Below are positions 44,801 through 54,155 of a stretch of 64,000 bases of DNA, piece by piece. The notes beneath the pieces were generated by a model. That model saw only the letters and a list, made by a program, of their open reading frames with translations, had not been told where the DNA came from and made no database searches. This DNA comes from Psychrobacter okhotskensis. GTDB lineage: Bacteria; Pseudomonadota; Gammaproteobacteria; Pseudomonadales; Moraxellaceae. The stretch is from assembly GCF_013248965.1 (NCBI RefSeq), contig NZ_JABRVQ010000021.1:1-64000 (forward strand). The letters run 5' to 3'. A program made the translations under genes and the position numbers. Each line of letters starts with the position of its first letter. The stretch's first letter is position 1.

Positions 44801-45985
44801 TCATCCATCTTTGGCAAATAGTACCAATCCCAACATAATCAATCCAATACCTACCAACCCCAGTGCCGAAGGTATCTCATTATTGAGCAACAATATACCG
44901 CCAATCAAGGCAAATATCACCTCGCTGGCTTGGGTAGAATCAACGCCCGCCACTTCACTGGAGGTGACGGCTTGTTCGCGCGCATATAAAAAAATACTGG
45001 TTGCTGCTACCCCTGCTAACAGAGCCACGAGCAAAGTATTGAACAGCTGTGTGCTTTCGGGTAACTCAGGACGCACTATAATGCCTAAAACCAGCCAAAA
45101 TGGCAAACTACCTAGAGTCATTAGCCATACTTTATTAAAGGCATTTTGCAGCAGCACCGTTTCGATAGCGGGGATACGAGCAATCAAGGTTTGTAAGGGT
45201 GAGTGCGTTTCAGCCGCCGTTTTGGCTTTTAGCTTTTCAGGGTCAATATCAGTGTCGGTTTTGATACTAGAACTATCAGCATCCGCTGAGTGAGTGCTAT
45301 CGACAGGTAAAGCGTAGGCTTCTGTGACGAGTGGTTGGTTGTGAGTGTCAATAGTACTTTGCAGAAGGCTGTTTTCTCTGACCTTGCGCTGCGCAGCGCT
45401 ATGCTTGCGAGCGTTGTGAGACACCTGCCAGACCAACTGATTGCCGATTGGATAGCTAAAAGCGGCTATCAGTGCAGGCAGCGCACCATACAGTAGCATC
45501 TCTGCCATTGGGGTGGCATTTATACCTCCGAGCGCAGCAGCGCGCAGACCTTCGCTGACATTGACCAGTATCACTCCGATGAATACCAGCATGGCGTAAA
45601 AAATGAATTTTTTGTCAAAGCGTTGCCCAAATGCCAGTAGGACGAGGAGGCTAGTCACCACGGTAAACATAAATGTCGCCGCCACCACCCAACCGGCGAC
45701 ATGATCACCGGCATAACAGATGCCCGTGTAAAAGATACCAAAACCAATACTGCCAGTGATACACCAAAAACGCCAATGCTGACGAAAGATAATCGCCAAT
45801 TCTTTGATACGACTAAAACCATGCTGCATAACGATAATAGCGGTGATAATCAGCCACATAAAGACATAGCGGAGACTGGCTGACCAAAACCAGTGACCAC
45901 CTGCATCACTCATCAGCTCGTTTAAAATAAAAGTGGAACTAAAGAACGCACCCGCCAACAAGCCGAGTAAAATGAGTTTGACCAT
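44801..45985 (-). CDS. DMT/EamA-type membrane transporter
   Basis: The protein has 394 residues and about ten transmembrane helices in two EamA-like halves. A hydrophilic loop of about 90 residues (near 190-280, rich in Asp, Ser and Thr) separates the halves, which is unusual for the superfamily and adds length. Family members export metabolites, amino acids or drugs; the substrate is not readable. It lies between queE (70 bp upstream) and a UPF0126 gene (15 bp downstream), all minus strand. Confidence 0.8.
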   Translation of the reverse strand: MVKLILLGLLAGAFFSSTFILNELMSDAGGHWFWSASLRYVFMWLIITAIIVMQHGFSRIKELAIIFRQHWRFWCITGSIGFGIFYTGICYAGDHVAGWVVAATFMFTVVTSLLVLLAFGQRFDKKFIFYAMLVFIGVILVNVSEGLRAAALGGINATPMAEMLLYGALPALIAAFSYPIGNQLVWQVSHNARKHSAAQRKVRENSLLQSTIDTHNQPLVTEAYALPVDSTHSADADSSSIKTDTDIDPEKLKAKTAAETHSPLQTLIARIPAIETVLLQNAFNKVWLMTLGSLPFWLVLGIIVRPELPESTQLFNTLLVALLAGVAATSIFLYAREQAVTSSEVAGVDSTQASEVIFALIGGILLLNNEIPSALGLVGIGLIMLGLVLFAKDG

Positions 45986-46055
45986 CCCTGAATCCTTACC
46001 GTCGGCTATATGTCGGTTCGTTTAGCGGTTTTTACCTGCTTTTTTATGTGCTTTT

Positions 46056-46787
46056 CTATTTGCCTTTGGCATCTGCCCAGATGATTTTGTGCAGTTGTAA
46101 TTGAAAGCGCACGGGCAGGGCATCGGCCAATATCCATTCAGCCAACTCGCGCGCCAATACTGGCACATCGGGGCTGGCCTCTTCGTCAATATCGTCTGCG
46201 ACATTAAACATCGGAGAAAACCAAACGGTGCTGACCAATTCATTTAGCTTATGCTCGATCAACATGGCTTTTGCCCACTCATAATCGGCATGGTTCATGA
46301 TGACGAACTTAAGCTGATCATGCTGAGTCAGATAGTCCAGATTTGACCATAGGTTTTTATCGACTTCGCCTGAGCTTGGCGTTTTGAGATCCATCACTTT
46401 ACTGACTGCTGGCGGTACGTTTTCTACCGTGAGCGCGCCTGCAGTTTCAAGCGAGATTTCATAATCATCACTCAGTAAGCGCTTCATCAGTTCAATGGCA
46501 TTCGGCTGTGCTAATGGTTCGCCACCCGTCAGACAAATACGCTTGCAAGGATAGCTTTTGATGGTCTCTATAATGGCTTCTAGCGACTGACGTTCGCCGC
46601 CCGTAAAGGCATATTCGGTATCACAATAAACACAGCGCAGCGGGCAGCCGGTCAAGCGTACGAATATCGTCGGCAAGCCTGAGGTCAGTGCTTCACCTTG
46701 CAAAGAATAAAAGATTTCTGTCAAACGTAGACCCGCTTCAGGATCAGTGACAGGAATGGCGGCGGTGCGTAATAGTGATTCACTCAT
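46056..46787 (-). CDS. queE: 7-carboxy-7-deazaguanine synthase QueE
   Basis: The protein has 243 residues. It is a radical SAM enzyme; its cluster motif reads CPLRCVYC, the CxxxCxxC form shared by many QueE proteins. Other motifs are FYSLQGEALTSGLPTIFVRL before it and CLTGGEPLAQPNA after it. QueE rearranges carboxytetrahydropterin to CDG on the way to queuosine. Other queuosine genes are not in the window. Confidence 0.93.
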   Translation of the reverse strand: MSESLLRTAAIPVTDPEAGLRLTEIFYSLQGEALTSGLPTIFVRLTGCPLRCVYCDTEYAFTGGERQSLEAIIETIKSYPCKRICLTGGEPLAQPNAIELMKRLLSDDYEISLETAGALTVENVPPAVSKVMDLKTPSSGEVDKNLWSNLDYLTQHDQLKFVIMNHADYEWAKAMLIEHKLNELVSTVWFSPMFNVADDIDEEASPDVPVLARELAEWILADALPVRFQLQLHKIIWADAKGK

Positions 46788-46933
46788 AATATGTCAAATA
46801 CAGTTAAAGATTGATAATGAGATTAAGCATTTATCAATCGTAATAAAAAGGCAGGTTCTGGTATGGGAGTTTTGCGTTTGGATAAAGCCAAACCAAAAAA
46901 ATGGATTATAACGCAACAGCCTATATTAAGCTG

Positions 46934-46967
46934 CAAAAAAGATGCTGGAGGATGACTCCAGCATCTT
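46934..46967 (-). terminator. Terminator of dapD
   Basis: AAAGATGCTGGAG pairs with CTCCAGCATCTTT, about 65 bp past the dapD stop. Confidence 0.85.
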
Positions 46968-46977
46968 TATGTAAAAC

Positions 46978-47022
46978 AATGATTGTACGTGCTAAATGAT
47001 TGTACGTGCTAAATGATTATAC
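46978..47022. repeat. Short tandem repeat after dapD
   Basis: ATGATTGTACGTGCTAA occurs twice in tandem with a third partial copy (ATGATTATACGCTG). It is a local slippage-type repeat. Confidence 0.75.
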
Positions 47023-47033
47023 GCTGTACATAT

Positions 47034-47855
47034 TTAGGCTAAACGTAATAACTCATTTACTGATGTTTTAGCACGGGTTTGTGCATCGACTTTTTTGACG
47101 ATGATAGCTGCATATAAGCTGTGTGTGCCATCTTCTGATGGTAGGCTACCTGGTACGACAACTGAGCCTGCTGGTACACGGCCACGATGAATCTCGCCCG
47201 TTTCGCGATCATAAATACGCGTTGACTGACCGATAAATACACCCATCGAGATGACTGAGCCTTCTTCAACAATAACGCCTTCAACGATTTCAGAACGCGC
47301 ACCGATAAAGCAGTTGTCCTCAATAATCGTTGGATTGGCTTGTAATGGCTCTAATACACCGCCGATACCAACACCACCTGACAGATGCACGTTTTTGCCG
47401 ATTTGAGCACATGAACCTACGGTCGCCCACGTATCTACCATCGCGCCTTGATCGACATACGCGCCAATATTAACATACGACGGCATCAATACCGCACCGG
47501 CTGCGATGTATGAGCCTTTACGGGCCACGGCTGGTGGCACTACGCGTACGCCAGCTTCTTTGAACTGTGCTTCGGTCCAGTTGGCAAACTTAGTTGGCAC
47601 CTTGTCATAAAACTGTATGTGCTCACCAGCGGCTTGCACGTAATTATCGTTTAAGCGGAACGATAGTAAGACGGCTTTTTTTGCCCACTGATTGACGACC
47701 CACTCGCCATCCTTTTTTTCTGCAACTCGCAGTGTACCGTTATCTAACTGCTCAAGCACTTGCTCGATAGCATCACGCACATCTTGTGGCATAGTAGATG
47801 GGCTGTATTCGTTGCGGTTTTCAAAGGCTTGTTCGATGGTTTGTTGTAATGACAT
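47034..47855 (-). CDS. dapD: Tetrahydrodipicolinate N-succinyltransferase
   Basis: The protein has 273 residues, normal length. A helical N-terminal domain precedes a left-handed beta-helix of hexapeptide repeats ([35 protein letters not shown]). It succinylates tetrahydrodipicolinate in lysine and peptidoglycan-precursor synthesis. It has its own terminator. Confidence 0.96.
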   Translation of the reverse strand: MSLQQTIEQAFENRNEYSPSTMPQDVRDAIEQVLEQLDNGTLRVAEKKDGEWVVNQWAKKAVLLSFRLNDNYVQAAGEHIQFYDKVPTKFANWTEAQFKEAGVRVVPPAVARKGSYIAAGAVLMPSYVNIGAYVDQGAMVDTWATVGSCAQIGKNVHLSGGVGIGGVLEPLQANPTIIEDNCFIGARSEIVEGVIVEEGSVISMGVFIGQSTRIYDRETGEIHRGRVPAGSVVVPGSLPSEDGTHSLYAAIIVKKVDAQTRAKTSVNELLRLA

Positions 47856-48020
47856 GGATAAAAATTCCTAAGATGAATGAAAAGTAAATAAATGAATCTT
47901 ATAGTTAAAGATAGCGTCAAAAATCGACTAAAAATATTGCCTGCCACATTGTCGCTAATTTGACGACTTTTAGCAAATAAGTTGGGCGCAAAGGTCTGTA
48001 TTGATAATAAGTAATGCCAT

Positions 48021-48962
48021 TTAGAACGATGAGCTATTGCGCTCTATCCATTCTAAGATATCGTGATAGACCACCTTGTTCGCCTGCTCGTGAAGGGGCT
48101 CATGGCGCATGTTTGGGTAGAGCTTTACTTCCACATTATTGAAGTTTTGTTTCTTTAGGCGACTGACAATGTTGCGAATGCCGCTGCCCATATCACCGAT
48201 GGGATCACTTTTGCCACTGACAAAGAACAGGGGAAAGTCTTTTGCAATCGTCGCAGCCCAGCCTTTATGGAGACCTGTTGTCATCAAGGTGAATAGCGTC
48301 ATAAAACCATTGTTAGTAAAGTCAAAACCGGTGAGTGGATCGGCTTCATAAGCGGCGATATTGGCGGGATTTTCACTGATCCACGCAAACTGCGAGTCAG
48401 AAATACGGTTATCAAGTTTGCTATTCAGTACTTTGTTCATTACTTTAGCAAATACAGTATTTGGTTTTTTTGGTGCCGCTTTGGCCAATAGTTTATTAAT
48501 AGGTAATAGTACTTTGGTCAATGGGTTGGCGTCTGCAGTGCCCATTAAGATGGCCCCAGCAAAGTCTTGGGCGTGATGTTTGAGTACATTACGGACGATA
48601 AACGAGCCCATAGAGTGACCCATAACAAAGTGCGGCACATGGGGATGACGCGATTTTAGGCTATCAGCCATAACGATGACGTCTTGTAATAAAGACTGCA
48701 CTGGATGCTCACTGCCAAAAAATCCCAAATCAGCCTTTGTTTTTACCGTTTGACCATGACCGAGCTGATCGTAGGTTGCTACTGCAATACCATTATCAGC
48801 CAAAAACTGAGCAAAGTCTGCATAGCGACCGCTGTGTTCTGACATGCCGTGGACGATTAGTAAAGTGGCCTTAATTTTTTTATCACTATCACGCGGCTCA
48901 AAAAATGTATGATTCAGATAGTGGGTATTGTCAGAAGAGGTGATCTGGTCAGAGGTACTCAT
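48021..48962 (-). CDS. Alpha/beta hydrolase, monoacylglycerol-lipase type
   Basis: The protein has 313 residues. The oxyanion region is LLIVHGMSEHSGRYADFA, the nucleophile elbow is GHSMGSF, and the late histidine lies in PNMRHEPLHE. The Asp is likely in FVSGKSDPIGD. This layout fits the Hydrolase_4 monoacylglycerol lipase/lysophospholipase group. There is no signal peptide, so it acts in the cytoplasm on acylglycerols or lysophospholipids. Exact substrate unknown. Confidence 0.85.
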   Translation of the reverse strand: MSTSDQITSSDNTHYLNHTFFEPRDSDKKIKATLLIVHGMSEHSGRYADFAQFLADNGIAVATYDQLGHGQTVKTKADLGFFGSEHPVQSLLQDVIVMADSLKSRHPHVPHFVMGHSMGSFIVRNVLKHHAQDFAGAILMGTADANPLTKVLLPINKLLAKAAPKKPNTVFAKVMNKVLNSKLDNRISDSQFAWISENPANIAAYEADPLTGFDFTNNGFMTLFTLMTTGLHKGWAATIAKDFPLFFVSGKSDPIGDMGSGIRNIVSRLKKQNFNNVEVKLYPNMRHEPLHEQANKVVYHDILEWIERNSSSF

Positions 48963-49314
48963 AAGCGTAGAATCCTTGCATGGTTAGAGAATGAAAACAG
49001 ACTGTTTCTAAATTTTTTAAGCATTGAGCGATGGGTGCTAAATGCATGGTCAATATGACTTATTTACAAATTAAGCAGCCAGTCAGGTTTTATAATTGGG
49101 ATGAATGATTGCTACCATCAATTTAATCATAAAGCCTTATCAGGTCAATATTATTTACTGCGGCGTCGTTATCGTACAATAGTCTTGCTTTAAATGCTTT
49201 TAACTTATGTTTTAATTTCGATAGCGTTTTTATCTTTCCTAAGTTTCCAGCGTTGGTACACCCTAGTAAACCAGTCAAAACTATTTAAAAGTATCAAAAA
49301 CATTGAGCGATAAA
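48963..49314. promoter_or_regulatory. Divergent gap before the arsenosugar cluster
   Basis: This 352 bp AT-rich stretch separates the lipase gene from the FAD oxidoreductase gene. I see no ORF or strong hairpin, and no obvious ArsR-type inverted repeat. Confidence 0.4.
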
Positions 49315-50487
49315 ATGCCCATAAAAAATATACCTATAAAAATAATGCCCTTAAAAAAGTTGCTCTTGGTAGGTGCTGGTCATGCGCATATTGGTCTGTT
49401 GCGTCGACTCCGTGGGACGCCTCTAATAAATGCGGATATCACATTAATCAGCGAGCAACCGCAGTCGATCTATTCAGGTATGTTGCCTGGCTGGATGGCG
49501 GGGCACTATATACTAGATGATATCCGTATAGATATTGCGGCACAATGCAAGCAGGCTGGCGTGCATTTCATTCAGCAGCCAATCGTAAAGATAGACGCCA
49601 AATCACAGCGAGTCATGACCGCTGACGACTATGATCATAGCTATGAGGTAGTGTCGTTAAACACTGGCGCGGATACGGATATGCACTGGTTAAATAATGC
49701 TGACACTAATAATGCTGACACTAATAGTGTCATTGCGATTCGTCCGTTACATAGCTTTGTGAATCAGTGGTCGCAAGTGCTTGCTACCGCTCAGCGCTCA
49801 GCACATTATCAATTGGCTATTATCGGGGCTGGCGCAGCGGCAATCGAGCTGGTTATGGCTGCCCAAGTCGCCTTGCAGCGTATTCACCCGAATCATCAAG
49901 TGTTTTTAATCTGCGGTGATGTGCTATTGGCTGGTTTTAATCAAAAGTTTAGACATCGTGTTATCAAGCAGCTTAATCGTCTGGGTATTGAAGTTATCTA
50001 CGAGCGCGCCATCGCCTATCAGAATGGGACATTGATTACTGAGAGAGCGTCATTGCAGCAATCCTTTTTAATGGATGCGGTTATCGCTGCCACTGGCGTG
50101 ACTGGTGCAGCGTGGACAGCCAGTACAGCCAGTACGGATATTGCCACAGTTGACAACGGCTTTATCGCAGTAAACGCGCTGCAGCAAAGTGTCTCTCATA
50201 ATAATGTATTCGCCGTCGGTGATGTGGCAACGCGCGTGGATAAAGATGTCGCGCACTCAGGGGTTCATGCCGTACATGGCGGTGCAGTCGCAGCAGATAA
50301 TTTGTTAACTTTTATGGTAGATCAAAATAAACCCTTACAAAGCTATCAGCCCAAAAATCGTACTTTGTATTTATTATCTTGTGGCGATAAGTATGCCATT
50401 GCCAGTTGGGGCAGTGTGAGTTTGCAAGGTCGCTGGGTTTGGTATCTTAAACGCTATATTGATAAGCGTTTCGTCAATGCAAATTAA
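49315..50487 (+). CDS. FAD/NAD(P) oxidoreductase (TIGR03169-like)
   Basis: The protein has about 390 residues from the ATG at 49315 (TTG at 49303 and ATG at 49345 are alternatives; none has a strong ribosome binding site). It opens LLLVGAGHAHIGLLRRL, then YSGMLPGWMAGHY, which match the pyridine nucleotide-disulphide oxidoreductase group found N-terminal to SelD. A second dinucleotide motif is AIIGAGAAAIE, and the C-terminal FAD motif is VFAVGDVAT. Redox-active cysteines are not apparent. It precedes arsS by 324 bp. It could supply reduction of the arsenic intermediate, but that is inferred. A five-residue NNADT tandem duplication lies near residue 125. Confidence 0.8.
   Translation: MPIKNIPIKIMPLKKLLLVGAGHAHIGLLRRLRGTPLINADITLISEQPQSIYSGMLPGWMAGHYILDDIRIDIAAQCKQAGVHFIQQPIVKIDAKSQRVMTADDYDHSYEVVSLNTGADTDMHWLNNADTNNADTNSVIAIRPLHSFVNQWSQVLATAQRSAHYQLAIIGAGAAAIELVMAAQVALQRIHPNHQVFLICGDVLLAGFNQKFRHRVIKQLNRLGIEVIYERAIAYQNGTLITERASLQQSFLMDAVIAATGVTGAAWTASTASTDIATVDNGFIAVNALQQSVSHNNVFAVGDVATRVDKDVAHSGVHAVHGGAVAADNLLTFMVDQNKPLQSYQPKNRTLYLLSCGDKYAIASWGSVSLQGRWVWYLKRYIDKRFVNAN
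49691..49722. repeat. In-frame 15 bp tandem duplication
   Basis: AATAATGCTGACACT occurs twice in tandem inside the FAD oxidoreductase gene, duplicating five residues (NNADT) without breaking the frame. Confidence 0.75.
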
Positions 50488-50811
50488 GCTATAGTCAAAT
50501 CCATATAAATCCGCCACACCGTTATCCTCGCTAAGCGTGCTCATGTATCGCTTACACCCAGCTTCCTTGTATCGTAATAATTTGAATTCAACTATGACTG
50601 GCACTAATACTGTGAGCTATTCTCTCAACATATTTTCGATAGCTTATAAAGATTGGATATATTTATTGAATACACAATGATTAAAAATGCTAGTGACATA
50701 ATAGGGTATCATTGATTAGATAAACTTGATATTAACTGCAAATCGATTAGAAGAATAGTAAACAGACTCTAAGCAGTTGAGTAAATATCACAACACGGAT
50801 TCTATAATTTT
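50488..50811. promoter_or_regulatory. Gap upstream of arsS
   Basis: This 324 bp AT-rich region presumably contains the promoter of the arsS operon. I see no gene or clear operator. Confidence 0.4.
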
Positions 50812-51810
50812 ATGAAATCTACCATTGAACTACTCGAATTTACTGACTTTCCAGCCATCAAACGTCGTGAGTTAACTACGCTACAAGTGAACATGGGCTA
50901 TTTGTGCAATATGTCCTGCGTACATTGCCACGTGGCAGCCAGTCCTTATCGTACGGAGATGATGTCGCGTGAGCTGGTCGAGCTGATACTGGACGTACTA
51001 AAAGTACAAGATATGGATACGCTTGATTTAACCGGTGGCGCGCCTGAGATGCATGAAGACTTTAAGTATCTGGTTACCGCCGCGCGCGCTTTGGGTGTCA
51101 AAGTGATTGATCGCTGTAATTTAACGATTCTGATGGCAGAAGGCTATGAGGATATGGCGCAGTTTTTGGCAGACAATGAAGTCGACGTGGTGGCATCAAT
51201 GCCTTGTTATTCATTAGAAAACGTCGATAAGCAGCGCGGCAAGGGTGCGTTTGACGACAGTATATTGGGACTGCATAAGCTCAATGCCTTAGGTTATGGC
51301 AAAGCTGGCTCAAACTTAACGCTGAACCTCGTTTATAACCCGCAAGGCGCCACGCTACCGCCCAATCAGCAACAGCTAGAGGCGGACTATAAACGTGAGC
51401 TAAAAGAACATTTCGATATCGAATTTCATCAGTTATTTGCTTTGACCAATATGCCGATTCAGCGCTTTGGTGCGGTGCTATTGGCCAAAAAACAATTCCA
51501 TCCCTATATGGACTTGCTCAAGGCCAATTACGTGGCTGGCAATTTAGCCGAAGTCATGTGCCGCTCGACGATCAGTGTCAATTGGCTGGGAGAGTTATTT
51601 GATTGTGACTTTAACCAGCAGTTAGAGATTCCAGTACCCAACAAGTCCCGTCGGCATCTGAGCGATTTATTAACGCAAAATCCTACTGGCGATGATATTG
51701 CGATTGCAGATCACTGCTATGGCTGTACAGCAGGACAGGGAAGTAGCTGCGGTGGCGCGCTGGAAGAAGAGACAGCAGGGCAGACAATAGCAAAAACATC
51801 CTCGATCTAA
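50812..51810 (+). CDS. arsS: Arsenosugar biosynthesis radical SAM protein ArsS
   Basis: The protein has 332 residues. The radical SAM cluster motif is CNMSCVHC (CxxxCxxC) in LQVNMGYLCNMSCVHCHVAA. The LTGGAPEMHEDFKYLV segment and the C-terminal Cys-rich DHCYGCTAGQGSSCGG tail (DUF3641-like) are typical of the ArsS group. ArsS enzymes transfer the 5'-deoxyadenosyl group of SAM to dimethylarsenite, the first committed step to arsenosugars. It begins a tight run of four genes (gaps of 12, 34 and 15 bp) including two glycosyltransferases of the arsenosugar type. Confidence 0.9.
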   Translation: MKSTIELLEFTDFPAIKRRELTTLQVNMGYLCNMSCVHCHVAASPYRTEMMSRELVELILDVLKVQDMDTLDLTGGAPEMHEDFKYLVTAARALGVKVIDRCNLTILMAEGYEDMAQFLADNEVDVVASMPCYSLENVDKQRGKGAFDDSILGLHKLNALGYGKAGSNLTLNLVYNPQGATLPPNQQQLEADYKRELKEHFDIEFHQLFALTNMPIQRFGAVLLAKKQFHPYMDLLKANYVAGNLAEVMCRSTISVNWLGELFDCDFNQQLEIPVPNKSRRHLSDLLTQNPTGDDIAIADHCYGCTAGQGSSCGGALEEETAGQTIAKTSSI

Positions 51811-51822
51811 ACGGAGTTAATT

Positions 51823-52668
51823 ATGAACATCTTTAATAACATAAGTAAGAGTACAGGTAGTTTTTCAAGCAAGCGTTTACTGATTAAGACAGCAGTAGCT
51901 ACTTCTGTGCTATTGGCTAGTATGGCAAGTTATGCTGATTTTAATCATAGTACTTGGGATAGCTTGCTGAGTAAAAATGTCACTATGACCAATGGTGGTA
52001 AAGCCTCGGTCGTTAATTATAACGGTATGAAAGCGGATCAAAGCAAGCTTGATAGCTACATGGCAGCAACTAGCAAAGTCAGTCAATCAGAGTTCAATGG
52101 TTGGAGCAAAGATGAGCAGTTGGCATTTTTGATTAACGTCTACAATGCTGGCACGGTAGAGTTGATACTGACTAAGTATCCGAATCTCAAATCGATCAAA
52201 GATATCGGTGGGATATTTGGCTCGCCATGGAAACAAGATTTTGTCACGCTATTAGGCAAAAAGCGCTCGCTTGATGACATCGAGCACAATCTAATCCGTG
52301 GCTCAAAACGCTATAACGAACCACGTATTCACTTTGCCGTAAACTGCGCGAGTATTGGCTGTCCAGCATTATTGGATGATGCTTTTACAGGTAGTAAATT
52401 AGATAAACAGTTAGAGCAAGTTACGAGTAAATTCCTCTCGGATAATAGTCGTAATCGTCTCAAAGGTAATACCTTAGAGATATCGCCAATTTTTAAATGG
52501 TATAAAGAAGACTTTGAGTCGAATTGGCGCGGTACCAAAGATTTGGAAGGATTCTTAGCTCGTTATAGCTCATCTTTAGGGCTTAATAAATCGCAAAGCG
52601 CTGATTTAAAAAGTGGCAAAACTAAGATCGACTATACTAGCTATAATTGGAATCTGAATAAGAAATAA
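51823..52668 (+). CDS. DUF547 exported protein of the arsenosugar operon
   Basis: The protein has 281 residues with a signal peptide (LIKTAVATSVLLASMASYA). DUF547 features are INVYNAGTVELIL and HFAVNCASIGCPAL; the Cys and His in the latter resemble a papain/transglutaminase-like active site. Its product would be periplasmic, while ArsS and the glycosyltransferases look cytoplasmic. It is 12 bp after arsS with a good GGAG ribosome binding site, so it is part of the operon. Its role in arsenic metabolism is unknown. Confidence 0.82.
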   Translation: MNIFNNISKSTGSFSSKRLLIKTAVATSVLLASMASYADFNHSTWDSLLSKNVTMTNGGKASVVNYNGMKADQSKLDSYMAATSKVSQSEFNGWSKDEQLAFLINVYNAGTVELILTKYPNLKSIKDIGGIFGSPWKQDFVTLLGKKRSLDDIEHNLIRGSKRYNEPRIHFAVNCASIGCPALLDDAFTGSKLDKQLEQVTSKFLSDNSRNRLKGNTLEISPIFKWYKEDFESNWRGTKDLEGFLARYSSSLGLNKSQSADLKSGKTKIDYTSYNWNLNKK

Positions 52669-52702
52669 TACTGATAAAACATAACAGCGAGCACTGCCAA
52701 TT

Positions 52703-53422
52703 ATGACCGCTATAGCTACGGTTTCTATTATTATTCCAGTAATAAATGAGGCGAATAATTTGCCTCATTTGTTTGCCAATATTAACAGTCTAAAGCCAAT
52801 GCCACAGCAAGTTATCTTGGTCGATGGGGGCTCAAACGATGATTCTATTGGCATCGTTCGAAGTTTTATTAATGAGTTAGTGCTTGGCAGTGAGTGTAAA
52901 ATTGATTGGCAAGTTATTACGTCCAAAGCAGGGCGTGCGCGGCAAATGAATGCGGGTGCAGCATTAGCCACTGGCGATGTTTTGCTATTTTTACATGCCG
53001 ATACGCGGTTGCCAATTGACGCTATCGATAGTATTTCTAGGGCGATGACACTAGCAAACTGGGGACGTTTTGATGTGCAGCTAAATAGTCGTCAGCCGAT
53101 GCTTTGGGTGGTCAGTGCCCTGATTAATTGGCGCTCACGTTTAACTCATATCGCTACAGGCGACCAAGCTATTTTTATCAGTCAATCTTTATTTGCGCAA
53201 ATGGGCGGCTATCCTAATCAAGCGTTGATGGAAGATGTTGAATTATGCAAGCAACTAAAAGGTATTGCTAAACCTGCTTGTCTGAAAAATAAAGTCATCA
53301 CATCAGCAAGACGTTGGCAGCAGTATGGCACATGGCGGACGATTGTCTTAATGTGGCAGTTACGTTTTGATTATTGGCGTGGCGTGTCGGCTGATAACAT
53401 TAACGCGCGTTATTATAAATAA
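52703..53422 (+). CDS. Arsenosugar-type glycosyltransferase (TIGR04283-like)
   Basis: The protein has 239 residues and a GT-A fold of family 2 type: SIIIPVINEANNLPHLFANI at the start, ILVDGGSNDDS, GRARQMNAGAALATGDVLLF and LHADTRLP. It lies in the arsS operon, where TIGR04283 and TIGR04282 proteins are typical partners. It probably builds the sugar or aglycone of the arsenosugar. The donor is unknown. Confidence 0.88.
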   Translation: MTAIATVSIIIPVINEANNLPHLFANINSLKPMPQQVILVDGGSNDDSIGIVRSFINELVLGSECKIDWQVITSKAGRARQMNAGAALATGDVLLFLHADTRLPIDAIDSISRAMTLANWGRFDVQLNSRQPMLWVVSALINWRSRLTHIATGDQAIFISQSLFAQMGGYPNQALMEDVELCKQLKGIAKPACLKNKVITSARRWQQYGTWRTIVLMWQLRFDYWRGVSADNINARYYK

Positions 53423-53437
53423 TAGAAAAATTTCAAT

Positions 53438-54058
53438 ATGACTCAAAATCAAAAAACCTGCATTATTATTTTTGCAAAATTCCCTGCACAGGGCATGGCA
53501 AAGACCCGTTTGCAACCTGCGCTTGGCATTGATGGTGCAGCGAGAATGGCACGGCAATTACTTTTACATAGTATCGAGCAAGCTGTGGCTACGGGCTTTA
53601 GCATTGAGCTGTGTGTCAGCCCTGCGCCAAGCGATCCATGCTGGCAAACGCTTGGTTTGCCTGACTCGCTGCGATGGTCAGAGCAAGCAGATGGTGATTT
53701 GGGTTTGCGTATGTTCACGGCGAGTCAACAAGCATTAGCGCGTTTTAAGCAAGTGATTTTGATAGGCACAGATTGTCCTAGCCTTAGTTCTATCATCATT
53801 CAACGGGCTGCACAGCGATTAGACACTCAGGATAGCGTGATGATACCAGCCTTTGATGGCGGTTATGTGCTGTTTGGCTTTAAACAAGTTGCTGCTCGTT
53901 TATTTAATGATATCCAATGGAGCACGCCGAGCGTAGCAAAGATTACTCAACAGCGCTTGGTAGAATTGAGCTGGTCTATAGCGTTGTTAGCGCCTTTGCC
54001 TGATATTGATGAGCCTGAAGATTTACAGTATTTACCTGAAGGCTGGCTTGATGGTTAA
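53438..54058 (+). CDS. Arsenosugar-type glycosyltransferase (TIGR04282-like)
   Basis: The protein has 206 residues, starting IIIFAKFPAQGMAKTRLQPALG, with the middle ILIGTDCPSLSS and late MIPAFDGGYVLFGF, typical of the DUF2064/TIGR04282 nucleotidyltransferase-like glycosyltransferases associated with ArsS. It ends the four-gene operon; a strong terminator follows. Confidence 0.88.
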   Translation: MTQNQKTCIIIFAKFPAQGMAKTRLQPALGIDGAARMARQLLLHSIEQAVATGFSIELCVSPAPSDPCWQTLGLPDSLRWSEQADGDLGLRMFTASQQALARFKQVILIGTDCPSLSSIIIQRAAQRLDTQDSVMIPAFDGGYVLFGFKQVAARLFNDIQWSTPSVAKITQQRLVELSWSIALLAPLPDIDEPEDLQYLPEGWLDG

Positions 54059-54076
54059 AAGCTAAATGATATTAAG

Positions 54077-54134
54077 AAGCCATCAAACTATTTGGTTGAC
54101 CCTATTAGGTTGGCGATAGTTTGATGGCTTTTTT
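54077..54134. terminator. Bidirectional terminator
   Basis: AAGCCATCAAACTAT pairs with ATAGTTTGATGGCTT between the arsenosugar operon and the convergent phosphorylase gene, with T runs on both strands. Confidence 0.9.
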
Positions 54135-54155
54135 GTTGACCATAAATGCGTACTG

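Noticed and set aside
44811..45293. 160-aa plus-strand ORF
   Set aside because: It is antisense to the DMT transporter gene and low in complexity (Ser/Ile/Pro), a codon-shadow effect.
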